In this document: one piece after another, positions 1 to 9,035 of the stretch | Layout: the number at the start of each line of letters is the position of its first letter | Numbering within the stretch: position 1 is the stretch's first letter | DNA from: Pseudomonas alkylphenolica | GTDB taxonomy: Bacteria; Pseudomonadota; Gammaproteobacteria; Pseudomonadales; Pseudomonadaceae | Reading direction: 5' to 3' | Length of the DNA stretch: 64,000 nt | Assembly: GCF_004025535.1 (NCBI RefSeq) | Contig: NZ_QJRG01000033.1 | Coordinates: forward strand, 1-64,000 | Translations under genes and position numbers: made by a program | Notes under the pieces: generated by a model | Told to the model about the DNA's origin: nothing | The model's input: the letters and a program-made list of their open reading frames with translations, nothing else | The model's database searches: none

Positions 1-1
1 A

Positions 2-46
2 CTTGTGATGCTGATAATCTTTCTGACTATCAGTCTGAGTCACAAG
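2..46 (-). other. rRNA leader stem-loop
   Basis: An imperfect hairpin in the transcribed leader of the rRNA operon that leaves the window to the left. Outer arms are CTTGTGA (2-8) and TCACAAG (40-46); inner arms are CTGATA (11-16) and TATCAG (28-33). It follows boxA in the direction of transcription. Such leader stems usually take part in antitermination or RNase III processing of the 16S precursor; that role is inferred, the pairing is seen. Confidence 0.6.
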
Positions 47-71
47 CACCCACACGAATTGCTTGATTCGA

Positions 72-83
72 TTGTTAAAGAGC
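72..83 (-). promoter_or_regulatory. boxA antitermination site of rRNA operon
   Basis: On the minus strand this reads GCTCTTTAACAA, the standard boxA element bound by NusB/NusE in rRNA leaders. It lies just downstream of promoter P2, so the element belongs to the leader rather than to the 16S-23S spacer. The 16S gene itself would begin off the left edge. Confidence 0.85.
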
Positions 84-86
84 GGT

Positions 87-109
87 GGTTGAAGCCTTTC
101 GCTTCAACC
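87..109 (-). other. perfect hairpin between P2 and boxA
   Basis: A perfect 9-bp stem (GGTTGAAGC at 87-95, GCTTCAACC at 101-109) with a 5-base loop sits between the P2 start region and boxA on the minus strand. Its place just before boxA matches the boxB-type hairpin of rRNA leaders, so it is probably part of the antitermination signal. It has no T-run and is not a terminator. Confidence 0.6.
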
Positions 110-118
110 GAGGCGCGC

Positions 119-146
119 ATTCTACGCCTTCCTCAGTGTCTGTCAA
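119..146 (-). promoter_or_regulatory. rRNA operon promoter P2
   Basis: On the minus strand: -35 TTGACA (146-141), 16-bp spacer, -10 TAGAAT (124-119), followed by a GC-rich discriminator GCGCGCC. This is a near-consensus sigma-70 promoter of the kind used for stable RNA, and the GC-rich discriminator suggests stringent (ppGpp) control. It lies about 110 bp downstream of P1. Confidence 0.88.
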
Positions 147-228
147 GCGTTTATTTTGAAGTTTTTCAGAATTTCTCTTTCAACTTCAACCGCTTAACTC
201 GCTGCGATCTCTCGTCAGCGGGAGGCGA

Positions 229-256
229 ATTCTACAGCGTTTCAATCCGCTGTCAA
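229..256 (-). promoter_or_regulatory. rRNA operon promoter P1
   Basis: On the minus strand: -35 TTGACA (256-251), 16-bp spacer, -10 TAGAAT (234-229), followed by the GC-rich discriminator TCGCCTCCCGC. Same hexamers and spacing as P2, giving the usual tandem rRNA promoter pair. The leader that follows leads to P2, boxA and then the 16S gene outside the window. Confidence 0.88.
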
Positions 257-444
257 CCACCTTTTTCACCGCTGCCGATCTTTCGATCGAAGCCCCTCCG
301 GTACTACCTGGAACATCTAACTCGTTGAATCTCAAGGAGTTTTCCGTTCCGACTACGCCGGAAGTGGGGCGAATTATAGAGAGATAAAACGGTGCGTCAA
401 GGCTTAATTGCAATAAATCTGTCGCAAAGGTCAAAAACCCCAAA
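257..444. other. upstream region of rRNA promoters, no gene
   Basis: Spacer between the rRNA P1 promoter and the terminator of mmsA. No coding sequence is supported; the short open frames here have no ribosome-binding site and overlap the promoters. It would be expected to hold Fis or UP-element sites for P1, but I cannot point to a specific one. Confidence 0.5.
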
Positions 445-480
445 AACAAAGGGGGAGGCCTGTCGGCCTCCCCCTTTGTT
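445..480 (-). terminator. rho-independent terminator after mmsA
   Basis: A perfect 16-bp inverted repeat (445-460 and 465-480) with a 4-base loop and a GC core of GGGGGAGGCC. On the minus strand it is followed by a T-rich tail (TTTTTGGGG). It begins 9 bp after the mmsA stop codon, so it ends the aminotransferase-mmsA operon and shields the rRNA promoters from read-through. Confidence 0.92.
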
Positions 481-488
481 CACCCGCC

Positions 489-1982
489 TTAAAGGCTAGG
501 GAACGCGAACTGCGACGCTTCATGGCTGGCACGCTGCGGCCAACGCTGGGTAATCGCCTTGCGACGGGTGTAGAAACGCACACCGTCCGGGCCATAAGCA
601 TGGAGGTCGCCAAACAGTGAACGCTTCCAGCCACCGAAGCTGTGGTAAGCCACCGGCACAGGCAGCGGTACGTTGACGCCGACCATGCCCACTTCGATCT
701 CGTCACAGAACAGGCGCGCTGCTTCACCGTCGCGGGTGAAGATGCAGGTGCCGTTGCCGTATTCGTGTTCGTTGATCAGGCGCATTGCCTCTTCCAGGCT
801 GTTGACCCGAACCACGCACAGAACCGGCCCGAAGATTTCTTCTTTATAGATGCGCATCTCCGGGGTCACGCGGTCGAACAGCGTGCCACCTACAAAGTAA
901 CCATCTTCGTTACCGGCAACACGGAAGCCACGACCATCCACAACCAACTGCGCTCCGGCGGCAACGCCGTCGTCGATGTAGCCAACCACTTTGTCACGCG
1001 CTGCTGCTGTAACCAGCGGCCCCATGTCCAGGCCGCAGGACGTGCCGGCACCGATTTTCAGCGCCTTGATTTGCGGCTCCAGCTTGGCGATCAGTGCATC
1101 GGCTACCTGGTCACCAACGCAAACAGCCACGGAGATGGCCATGCAACGCTCGCCGCAAGATCCGTAGGCAGCGCCCATCAGAGCACTGACCGCGTTGTCC
1201 AGGTCGGCATCCGGCATCAGCACCGCGTGGTTCTTCGCACCACCCAGGGCCTGAACGCGCTTGCCGCGCTTGGTGCCTTCGCTATAGATGTACTCGGCAA
1301 TCGGCGTCGAGCCCACAAACGACAGAGCCTTTACCTCTGGCGCCTCGATCAGCGCATCGACCGCCTCTTTGTCACCATGCACCACGTTCAGCACGCCATT
1401 AGGCAGACCGGCTTCGTGCAGCAGTTGGGCAATCAGCAGCGTCGAGCTTGGGTCACGCTCAGACGGTTTGAGAATGAAGCAGTTGCCACAGGCAATGGCC
1501 AGCGGGTACATCCACAGCGGTACCATGGCCGGGAAGTTGAACGGCGTGATACCGGCAACCACACCCAGCGGCTGGAAGTCGGACCAGGCATCAATGTTCG
1601 GGCCAACGTTGCGGCTGTACTCGCCCTTGAGCACTTCCGGGGCCGCGCAGGCGAACTCGACGTTCTCGATACCGCGCTTGAGCTCGCCAGCGGCGTCTTC
1701 AAGGGTCTTGCCGTGTTCTTCGCTGATCAGCTGCGAGATACGCGCTTCATTCTGTTCCAGCAGTTGTTTGAAGCGGAACATCACTTGAGCGCGCTTGGCC
1801 GGTGGCGTGTTGCGCCAGGCCGGGAACGCAGACTTGGCCGAGTCGATTGCCTGCTGGACGGTTTGCTTGCTGGCCAGCGCGACTTTGTGGATAGCCTGGC
1901 CAGTCGACGGGTTGAAAACATCCGCGGTGCGCTCATCAGCAGCAACCAGCTCGCCATGGATCAAATGTTGAACAGTGCTCAT
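489..1982 (-). CDS. mmsA: CoA-acylating methylmalonate/malonate-semialdehyde dehydrogenase
   Basis: A 497-aa aldehyde dehydrogenase of the MmsA type. These cytoplasmic enzymes turn methylmalonate or malonate semialdehyde into propionyl- or acetyl-CoA using NAD and CoA. The protein has the family's usual full length and the catalytic cysteine in the motif GERCMAI (Cys about 280). It starts at ATG 1982 behind a GGAG site. It lies 75 bp downstream of the beta-alanine aminotransferase on the same strand, which suggests that its substrate here is malonate semialdehyde from beta-alanine; PAO1 BauC, from the equivalent operon, is the alternative name. Terminator at 445-480. Confidence 0.92.
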   Translation of the reverse strand: MSTVQHLIHGELVAADERTADVFNPSTGQAIHKVALASKQTVQQAIDSAKSAFPAWRNTPPAKRAQVMFRFKQLLEQNEARISQLISEEHGKTLEDAAGELKRGIENVEFACAAPEVLKGEYSRNVGPNIDAWSDFQPLGVVAGITPFNFPAMVPLWMYPLAIACGNCFILKPSERDPSSTLLIAQLLHEAGLPNGVLNVVHGDKEAVDALIEAPEVKALSFVGSTPIAEYIYSEGTKRGKRVQALGGAKNHAVLMPDADLDNAVSALMGAAYGSCGERCMAISVAVCVGDQVADALIAKLEPQIKALKIGAGTSCGLDMGPLVTAAARDKVVGYIDDGVAAGAQLVVDGRGFRVAGNEDGYFVGGTLFDRVTPEMRIYKEEIFGPVLCVVRVNSLEEAMRLINEHEYGNGTCIFTRDGEAARLFCDEIEVGMVGVNVPLPVPVAYHSFGGWKRSLFGDLHAYGPDGVRFYTRRKAITQRWPQRASHEASQFAFPSL

Positions 1983-2010
1983 GCAGAACTCCAGAAAGGG
2001 GCTGTAGCTG

Positions 2011-2030
2011 GACGCGAGCGAACTCGCGTC
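2011..2030 (-). other. intercistronic hairpin in the aminotransferase-mmsA operon
   Basis: A perfect 8-bp stem (GACGCGAG / CTCGCGTC) with a 4-base loop lies in the 75-bp gap between the two genes. There is no T-run, so it is more likely an mRNA-processing or stability element, or a weak attenuator, than a terminator. The function is inferred. Confidence 0.5.
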
Positions 2031-2057
2031 CTCTTCTTATATAGAAAGGGGTAAGGA

Positions 2058-3404
2058 TCAGGAGACCTGGTTGATCGCTTCGCCGACGGCGTCGAACAGA
2101 CGATCCAGTTCCTGCGGCTGGCTGTTGAAGGTCGGGCCAAACTGCAGGGTGTCACCACCAAAGCGCACATAGAAGCCGGCTTGCCACAGTTTCATGGCGA
2201 TCTCGTACGGACGCACGATGGCATCACCGTCACGAGCGGCAATCTGGATGGCACCCGCCAGGCCATAGTTACGGATGTCGATGACGTTCTTCGCACCCTT
2301 GACGCCGTGCAGCACTTTCTCGAAGTGCGGCGCCAGTTCGGCGGCGGCCTGCACCAGGTTTTCCTTCTCCAGCAGTTCCAGCGCGGCGAGACCTGCGGCG
2401 CAGGCAACCGGGTGAGCCGAGTAGGTGTAGCCGTGAGGGAACTCCACGGCGTATTCCGGCGTTGGCTGGTTCATGAAGGTCTGATAGATCTCGCTGCTGG
2501 CAATCACTGCACCCATCGGAATCGCGCCGTTGGTGACTTGTTTGGCGATGCACATCAGGTCCGGGGTCACACCGAAGGCTTCAGCACCGGTCATTGCCCC
2601 CATACGGCCGAAGCCGGTGATCACTTCGTCGAAGATCAACAGGATGTTGTGCTGGTCGCAGATTTCGCGCAGACGCTTCAGGTAGCCCTTGGGTGGCGGC
2701 AGTACACCGGCCGAACCGGCCAGCGGCTCGACGATCAGCGCGGCGATGTTCGAGGCGTCGTGCAGCTCGATCACTTTGAGCATTTCGTCAGCCAGGGCGA
2801 TACCGCCCTCTTCCGGCATGCCCTTGGTGAACGCGTTGCTGGCCAGCAAGGTGTGCGGGATGTGGTCAACATCGAGCAGTTGGCCGAACAGTTTACGGTT
2901 GCCGTTGACGCCGCCGAGGCTGGTGCCGGCAATGTTCACACCGTGGTAGCCACGGGCACGGCCGATCATCTTGGTCTTGGTGGCCTGGCCTTTGAGGCGC
3001 CAGTAGGCACGGACCATCTTCAACGCGGTGTCACAGCACTCGGAACCGGAGTTGGTATAGAAGACGTGATTGAGATTGCCTGGGGTCAGGTCGGTGATCT
3101 TCTCGGCCAACTGGAACGACAGCGGGTGACCGAACTGGAACGCCGGCGAGTAGTCGAGCACGCCCAGCTGGCGCGATACCGCTTCCTGGATCTGCTTGCG
3201 GGTGTGCCCGGCGCCGCAGGTCCACAGGCCCGACAGCGAGTCGAATACCTTGCGGCCTTTGTCGTCGGTCAGGTAGCTGCCTTCGGCAGCGACGATCAAC
3301 CGTGGATCGCGCTGAAAATTGCGGTTGGCGGTGTAGGGCATCCAGTGGGCGTCCAGCTTCAGCTGGCTGGCCAGACCGACAGGAGCGTTTTCAGGCAGAT
3401 TCAT
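2058..3404 (-). CDS. bauA: beta-alanine (omega-amino acid):pyruvate aminotransferase
   Basis: A 448-aa class III PLP aminotransferase. It moves the amino group of beta-alanine and other omega-amines to pyruvate, giving malonate semialdehyde and alanine. The PLP-binding lysine is in IAKQVTNG (about Lys288), with FDEVITGFGRMG before it. I chose the start at ATG 3404 (MNLPENAPVG), preceded by GAGG; the longer open frame to 3551 would run into the divergent LysR gene and lacks a proper site. The product feeds the downstream MmsA-type dehydrogenase, so the pair forms a complete beta-alanine to acetyl-CoA route. Confidence 0.93.
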   Translation of the reverse strand: MNLPENAPVGLASQLKLDAHWMPYTANRNFQRDPRLIVAAEGSYLTDDKGRKVFDSLSGLWTCGAGHTRKQIQEAVSRQLGVLDYSPAFQFGHPLSFQLAEKITDLTPGNLNHVFYTNSGSECCDTALKMVRAYWRLKGQATKTKMIGRARGYHGVNIAGTSLGGVNGNRKLFGQLLDVDHIPHTLLASNAFTKGMPEEGGIALADEMLKVIELHDASNIAALIVEPLAGSAGVLPPPKGYLKRLREICDQHNILLIFDEVITGFGRMGAMTGAEAFGVTPDLMCIAKQVTNGAIPMGAVIASSEIYQTFMNQPTPEYAVEFPHGYTYSAHPVACAAGLAALELLEKENLVQAAAELAPHFEKVLHGVKGAKNVIDIRNYGLAGAIQIAARDGDAIVRPYEIAMKLWQAGFYVRFGGDTLQFGPTFNSQPQELDRLFDAVGEAINQVS

Positions 3405-3521
3405 CGGGCAAGTCCTCGCAAGGAAATTGAGCAGCGAAAGTGTTGTTGCGACTAAGTTGTCACGCGGATAAAGTCTGGAAAAGCCAACTTTTCTAATCTT
3501 CAGGTTGATGATCACTAAACT

Positions 3522-4439
3522 ATGAGCCGCCGCCCTGATCCACTCGCTCAAGTCAGCGATTTCGATATTCGCCTGCTCAAGATCTACCGCAGCGTGGTGG
3601 AGTGCGGCGGTTTTTCCGCGGCAGAGAACGTGCTGGGTATCGGCCGCTCCGCGATCAGCCAGCAGATGAGCGACCTAGAGCAACGCCTGGGGCTGCGCCT
3701 TTGCCAACGCGGGCGCGCCGGCTTTTCCCTGACAGAGGAAGGCCGCGAGGTCTATCAGTCGGCGCTGCAACTGCTCAGCGCCCTGGAGAGTTTTCGCACC
3801 GAGGTCAACGGCCTGCACCAACACTTGCGCGGTGAGCTGAACATCGGCCTGACCGACAACCTGGTGACCTTGCCGCACATGCGGATCACCCATGCCCTGG
3901 CCCAGCTCAAAGACCGCGGCCCGGATGTGCGCATTCAGATTCGCATGATTGCCCCCAGCCAAGTTGAACAAGGGGTGCTCGACGGCAGCCTGCATGTCGG
4001 CGTGGTACCGCAGACCAGCCCGCTGTCGGGGTTGGAATATCAGCCGCTGTACAGCGAACGCTCGCTGCTTTATTGCGCCGTGGGCCACCCCCTGTTTTAT
4101 GCCGATGACCGTCAGCTGGATGACGACCGGCTCAATACACAGGACGCCATTGCCCCGACATTCCGGCTGCCAGCCGATATCCAGGCGCACTATCAGGCGC
4201 TGAACTGCACCGCCAGCGCCTCGGACCGTGAAGGCATGGCATTCCTGATTCTCACCGGGCGCTACATCGGCTATCTGCCGGATCACTACGCCAGCTTCTG
4301 GGTGCAACAGGGGCGGTTGCGCGCACTCAAACCGACCCAGCGCTTCTACGACCTGAGCCTGTGCTGGGTAACGCGCAAAGGACGGCGTCCGCATCTGGTG
4401 CTGGAAAGCTTTCTGGAAAGCCTGGCGGCTACTCGCTGA
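3522..4439 (+). CDS. LysR-family regulator, divergent from the aminotransferase
   Basis: A 305-aa LysR-type regulator. An N-terminal winged helix-turn-helix (about residues 13-72, with GGFSAAENVLGIGRSAISQQ) is followed by a periplasmic-binding-protein-like effector domain. It is divergent from the beta-alanine aminotransferase gene, with a 117-bp shared promoter region, the usual arrangement for a LysR activator and its target operon. The ligand is unknown; beta-alanine or malonate semialdehyde would fit the context. Confidence 0.88.
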   Translation: MSRRPDPLAQVSDFDIRLLKIYRSVVECGGFSAAENVLGIGRSAISQQMSDLEQRLGLRLCQRGRAGFSLTEEGREVYQSALQLLSALESFRTEVNGLHQHLRGELNIGLTDNLVTLPHMRITHALAQLKDRGPDVRIQIRMIAPSQVEQGVLDGSLHVGVVPQTSPLSGLEYQPLYSERSLLYCAVGHPLFYADDRQLDDDRLNTQDAIAPTFRLPADIQAHYQALNCTASASDREGMAFLILTGRYIGYLPDHYASFWVQQGRLRALKPTQRFYDLSLCWVTRKGRRPHLVLESFLESLAATR

Positions 4440-4501
4440 GGGCTAATGCTGGTAGGTTAGCCCTTTGGAAGTGATACCCATTGCCTTGACTGGAACCGCC
4501 C

Positions 4502-5158
4502 ATGTCCTTTGAAGTCCCTGCGCATCGTGTCACCGCCCCGGGCAAGCCCGCCGGGCGCATTCGTCAGAAGAACGAACAAGCCATCATCCAGGCGGCCGAA
4601 GATGAGTTCGCCCGACACGGTTTCAAGGGCACCAGCATGAACACGATTGCCCTCAAGGCCGGCTTGCCCAAAGCGAACCTGCACTACTACTTCACCAACA
4701 AGCTCAGCCTATATGTGGCGGTGCTTAGCAACATCCTCGAACTGTGGGACAGCACCTTCAACACCTTGAGCGTCGAGGACGATCCGGCAACCGCGCTGAG
4801 CACCTACATCCGCACCAAAATGGAATTCTCCCGGCGCAATCCTCAGGCCTCGCGAATCTTCGCCATGGAGATCATCAGCGGTGGTCAATGCCTGAGCGAT
4901 TACTTCAGCCAGGATTACCGCGACTGGTTCAAAGGCCGGGCGGCGGTGTTTCAAGCCTGGATCGATGCCGGAAAAATGGACCCGGTCGACCCGGTTCACC
5001 TGATATTCCTGCTCTGGGGCAGTACTCAGCACTATGCCGACTTCGCCACCCAGATCTGCCAGGTCACCGGCCGCAGCCGCCTGACCAAGCAAGACATGGA
5101 AGATGCCAGCAACAATCTTATCCACATTATTCTCAAAGGCTGTGGCCTGAAACCCTGA
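4502..5158 (+). CDS. TetR-family regulator, RutR-like
   Basis: A 218-aa TetR regulator. The N-terminal HTH is at about residues 24-70 (FKGTSMNTIALKAGLPKANL). The C-terminal ligand domain has NPQASRIFAMEI and WGSTQHYADFATQ, both shared with E. coli RutR, the uracil/thymine-responsive repressor of pyrimidine degradation. Because reductive pyrimidine breakdown yields beta-alanine, a RutR-like protein beside the beta-alanine operon makes metabolic sense. Its target genes are not visible here, so the pyrimidine link is inference. Confidence 0.85.
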   Translation: MSFEVPAHRVTAPGKPAGRIRQKNEQAIIQAAEDEFARHGFKGTSMNTIALKAGLPKANLHYYFTNKLSLYVAVLSNILELWDSTFNTLSVEDDPATALSTYIRTKMEFSRRNPQASRIFAMEIISGGQCLSDYFSQDYRDWFKGRAAVFQAWIDAGKMDPVDPVHLIFLLWGSTQHYADFATQICQVTGRSRLTKQDMEDASNNLIHIILKGCGLKP

Positions 5159-5174
5159 GACCGAATCTGCGTTT

Positions 5175-5759
5175 ATGCCTTTTACCCTGCTCGACACCTG
5201 CGAGTTTCGCGAAGAGATTCGCAAGAGCCGCTTTATTACCCTGGCGGCGCCGATCAACAGTGCCGCCGAGGCCATGAGCTTCATTGAACGGCACAGCGAC
5301 CTGGCTGCCACCCACAACTGCTGGGCCTGGAAGCTGGGCGCGCAGTATCGCAGCAGTGACGATGGCGAACCCGGCGGCACGGCCGGCCGGCCCATCCTCG
5401 CCGCCATCGAAGCCCAGGACTGTGATCAGGTCGTGGTCCTGGTGATCCGTTGGTATGGCGGCATTCAACTGGGCACCGGCGGCCTGGCCCGGGCCTACGG
5501 CGGCGGCGCCAACAAGTGCTTGCAGCAAGCCGAGAAACGCTTGCTGGTGAGCCGCAGCGAAGTCAGTTGCAGTTGCAGCTTCAGCGAACTGGCTCTGCTC
5601 AAACTCCGCGTGAGCGAGGCCGATGGCCTGGTCTTGAACGAAACATTCACCGCCAATGGCGTCGACCTGCTGCTCGCGCTTGGCGAAGAGCAGATCGAAC
5701 CGTTGCAGCGTTACCTGGCCGACCTTAGCCGCGGGCGGATCCTGCTCGAACGTCGCTGA
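5175..5759 (+). CDS. yigZ: YigZ/IMPACT-family protein
   Basis: A 194-aa protein of the YigZ (UPF0029/IMPACT) family. The N-terminal domain carries the family signature around DDGEPGGTAGRPIL and the glycine-rich IRWYGGIQLGTGGLARAYG; a small C-terminal ferredoxin-like domain follows. The biochemical role is not firmly known; eukaryotic IMPACT acts in translational control through Gcn1. The gene starts 16 bp after the TetR stop and may share its transcript. A hairpin directly after the stop may end transcription. Confidence 0.88.
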   Translation: MPFTLLDTCEFREEIRKSRFITLAAPINSAAEAMSFIERHSDLAATHNCWAWKLGAQYRSSDDGEPGGTAGRPILAAIEAQDCDQVVVLVIRWYGGIQLGTGGLARAYGGGANKCLQQAEKRLLVSRSEVSCSCSFSELALLKLRVSEADGLVLNETFTANGVDLLLALGEEQIEPLQRYLADLSRGRILLERR

Positions 5760-5765
5760 ACAATT

Positions 5766-5784
5766 GCCCACATTCACTGTGGGC
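5766..5784 (+). terminator. short hairpin after yigZ
   Basis: A perfect 7-bp stem (GCCCACA / TGTGGGC) with a 5-base loop starts 6 bp after the yigZ stop. No T-run follows, so it may be a weak terminator or a 3'-end stabiliser. Confidence 0.45.
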
Positions 5785-6095
5785 CCGGCTGTGGATAAGC
5801 TCTGAGCATTCCCCTGCGCCCCTTGATTTACGTGGCTTTCACGCAAACGATCATATTTTGATCAAGATTTGATGACAGCCTCCCAACCGCCTAAAAATCA
5901 GTCAGTTATCCCCATTTATTGCCGCCTGGAAGAAGCCGATAGGCACTTATATCCACATGCTGTGATTGCTCACAGATACTGTGGAGCAAGCTGTGGATAA
6001 GCCGTGTAACCCTTCTTCAATGGCCTGTTCGGCCACGGTTTGACTAGACTGGTTATTCTTTGATCAACGACTCACCCCTAGAAAGGAGTTCCTTC
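5785..6095. other. non-coding spacer with DnaA-box-like sites
   Basis: About 310 bp without a gene, richer in A/T than its surroundings. Two exact TTATCCACA boxes are present on the minus strand (5790-5798 and 5992-6000), with two one-mismatch copies on the plus strand: TTATCCCCA (5906-5914) and ATATCCACA (5949-5957). The 3' end must also carry the promoter of the following dehydrogenase. Whether DnaA binds here is untested. Confidence 0.55.
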
Positions 6096-6776
6096 ATGCC
6101 TTCGAACAAAACCGCCCTGATCATCGGCGCTTCACGCGGCCTCGGGCTCGGTCTGGTGCAGCGTCTCAAGGAAGACGGGTGGGACGTCGACGCCACGGTC
6201 CGCAACCCAGAGAACGCCCCCGCATTGTCGGCAATTACTGGCGTCCGGGTGCATACCCTGGAGATGAACAGCACCGAGCAACTCGATGCACTGCAAAAAA
6301 AACTGCAAGGTCAGACTTTCGACCTGCTGTTCGTGAACGCCGGGATCATGGGCCCAGGCGACCAGAATGCCGAGCGCGCAAAACTGGCCGATGTCGGCGA
6401 CCTGTTCATGACCAATGCCGTATCGCCCATCCGCGTCGCCCAGCGCTTCAACCCGCAACTGCGCAGCGATGGCGTGCTGGCCTTCATGAGCTCGATCCTC
6501 GGCAGCATTGCCATTCCCGACGGCAGCGAGATGTGCCTGTACAAAGCCAGCAAAGCGGCACTGAACTCGATGATCAACAGTTTTGTGACCCTGAATCAGC
6601 CCACGCAGACCGTACTGGCCATGCACCCGGGTTGGGTCAAGACCGACATGGGCGGCGAAAATGCCGAGATCGATGTGCTGACCAGCACCCGTGGCATGGT
6701 TGAACAGATAAATGCCAACACTGGCAAAGGCGGCCTGCACTTTATCAACTACAAGGGCGATAGCCTGATCTGGTGA
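6096..6776 (+). CDS. short-chain dehydrogenase/reductase
   Basis: A 226-aa SDR-family oxidoreductase. The N-terminal Rossmann motif is IIGASRGLGLGL, the NAG motif is VNAGIMG, and the catalytic serine region plus YKASKAAL supplies the Tyr and Lys. It resembles the C-factor/CsgA-like SDR subgroup. The start is ATG 6096 with AAAGGAG 8 bp upstream; the in-frame upstream start at 6060 has no comparable site. It converges with chaA, 9 bp apart. Substrate unknown. Confidence 0.87.
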   Translation: MPSNKTALIIGASRGLGLGLVQRLKEDGWDVDATVRNPENAPALSAITGVRVHTLEMNSTEQLDALQKKLQGQTFDLLFVNAGIMGPGDQNAERAKLADVGDLFMTNAVSPIRVAQRFNPQLRSDGVLAFMSSILGSIAIPDGSEMCLYKASKAALNSMINSFVTLNQPTQTVLAMHPGWVKTDMGGENAEIDVLTSTRGMVEQINANTGKGGLHFINYKGDSLIW

Positions 6777-6785
6777 GTCAATCAG

Positions 6786-7865
6786 TCAGAGCCCAAGCGT
6801 GGCCAGCAGGATAAAGGTGGCGAACAGCACAAAGTGAGTCATGCCCTCGATGGCGTTGGTTTCGCCATCGTTGAGGTTGATTGCACTGACAATCAGGGTG
6901 ATGGAAATCATCACGGTCTGCACCGGCGTCATGGCCATCTGAAACGGCTGACCGGTGTAGAGCGCCATCGCCTCCATCAGCGGGACCGTCAGTATCACCG
7001 TGGACAGCGATGCGCCCATGGCAATATTGACTACCGACTGCATACGGTTGGCCAACGCTGCTCGCAAGGCGGTGAGAATCTCCGGCGCTGCCGAGATGGT
7101 AGCCACCACAATGGCCATCAACACCGGCGGTGCACCGCTGCCCTCCAGGCCATACTCCAGTGGATGAGACATGGTTTCCGCCAACACGCCGATGATCACC
7201 ACGCCGGCCACCAGGATCACCATCGAACGCACTTTGCTGGTCGGTATCGGCGAAGGGTTCCGGCGTTTTTTCTGCGGATAGCTGTAGCTGAAGAAATAGC
7301 TGTGCGGCCCGACCTGCATACGCAGGAACAACGCGTACAGCAACAGCATGGCGGCAATGGTGAAGGCCGAATACAGCTTCCAGTCACCTCGGGGAATGAA
7401 CTCGGGCACCACCATCGAGACCCCCATGGCAGTCATGATCATTACGCTGTAAGTACGTGCCGAATCATCGTTGTACGACTGTTCCCCATGCTTGAGACCG
7501 CCCATGAGGGCCGCCAGGCCAAGAATGCCGTTGATGTCGAGCATCACCGCCGAGTAGATGGTGTCACGCACAAGGGTGGGCGATGACTGGTTGCTCATCA
7601 TGATCGCCAGCACCAGCACTTCGACCATCACCGCCGACAAGGTCAGGATCATCGTGCCGTAAGGATCGCCAACCTTCTCGGCCAGCACTTCTGCGTGCTG
7701 GGCAACGCGCATTGACGCGCAAATGATCGCCATCACCAGCACCAGCCCGCTCAGTAGCGCGACCGTGTGGCCATGCCCAAGCAACTGGCCTTGCAGCGGC
7801 CAGGCCAGCACTGCCAGCAACACAGCCAGCAGCAACGGCTTTTCCTGATTCAAAAGGGTGAGCAT
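6786..7865 (-). CDS. chaA: ChaA-type calcium/sodium:proton antiporter
   Basis: A 359-aa inner-membrane cation/H+ antiporter with about eleven predicted membrane segments. Two repeats carry the acidic exchanger signatures (GDPYGTMILTLSAVMVEVLV and the later ATISAAPEILTALRAAL). E. coli ChaA exports Na+, Ca2+ and K+ at alkaline pH. ATG 7865 is used here; a TTG two codons upstream (7871) is equally well placed relative to a weak GAG site, so the start is uncertain by two residues. Confidence 0.9.
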   Translation of the reverse strand: MLTLLNQEKPLLLAVLLAVLAWPLQGQLLGHGHTVALLSGLVLVMAIICASMRVAQHAEVLAEKVGDPYGTMILTLSAVMVEVLVLAIMMSNQSSPTLVRDTIYSAVMLDINGILGLAALMGGLKHGEQSYNDDSARTYSVMIMTAMGVSMVVPEFIPRGDWKLYSAFTIAAMLLLYALFLRMQVGPHSYFFSYSYPQKKRRNPSPIPTSKVRSMVILVAGVVIIGVLAETMSHPLEYGLEGSGAPPVLMAIVVATISAAPEILTALRAALANRMQSVVNIAMGASLSTVILTVPLMEAMALYTGQPFQMAMTPVQTVMISITLIVSAINLNDGETNAIEGMTHFVLFATFILLATLGL

Positions 7866-8000
7866 CGGCAACAGGGCTCAAGTGAAGGCAGGCAACATGA
7901 CTGTAGCCACTGAAGCGGGATTGCGACATGTAGCGCCCGGTCAGCTTTCTCCTCCAGTACTGCACAACCCCTGTAGAATGCCGCCAACCGCACCTGATGA

Positions 8001-8966
<966 letters not shown>

Positions 8967-8979
8967 CACCCCTCAGCCA

Positions 8980-9020
8980 CATCGCGGGAACTGCTGCACA
9001 AGCCAGCAGATCCCGCGATG
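8980..9020. terminator. long inverted repeat between convergent genes
   Basis: Arms CATCGCGGGA-A-CTGCTG (8980-8996) and CAGCAG-A-TCCCGCGATG (9004-9020) form a 17-bp stem with one mismatch and a 7-base loop. It sits between add (+) and the ArsR gene (-), and probably works as a bidirectional transcription end, although neither side has a clear T-run. Confidence 0.65.
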
Positions 9021-9035
9021 CCCGGCGAATGCCGC

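Noticed and set aside
642..2054. 470-aa plus-strand open frame across mmsA
   Set aside because: Lies antisense to a full, clearly recognisable aldehyde dehydrogenase; the translation is rich in Arg, His, Gln and Val as expected of a shadow frame in high-GC DNA.
3405..3551. N-terminal extension of the aminotransferase to give 497 aa
   Set aside because: Overlaps the start of the divergent LysR gene and the shared promoter; the 448-aa form fits the family length and has GAGG upstream.
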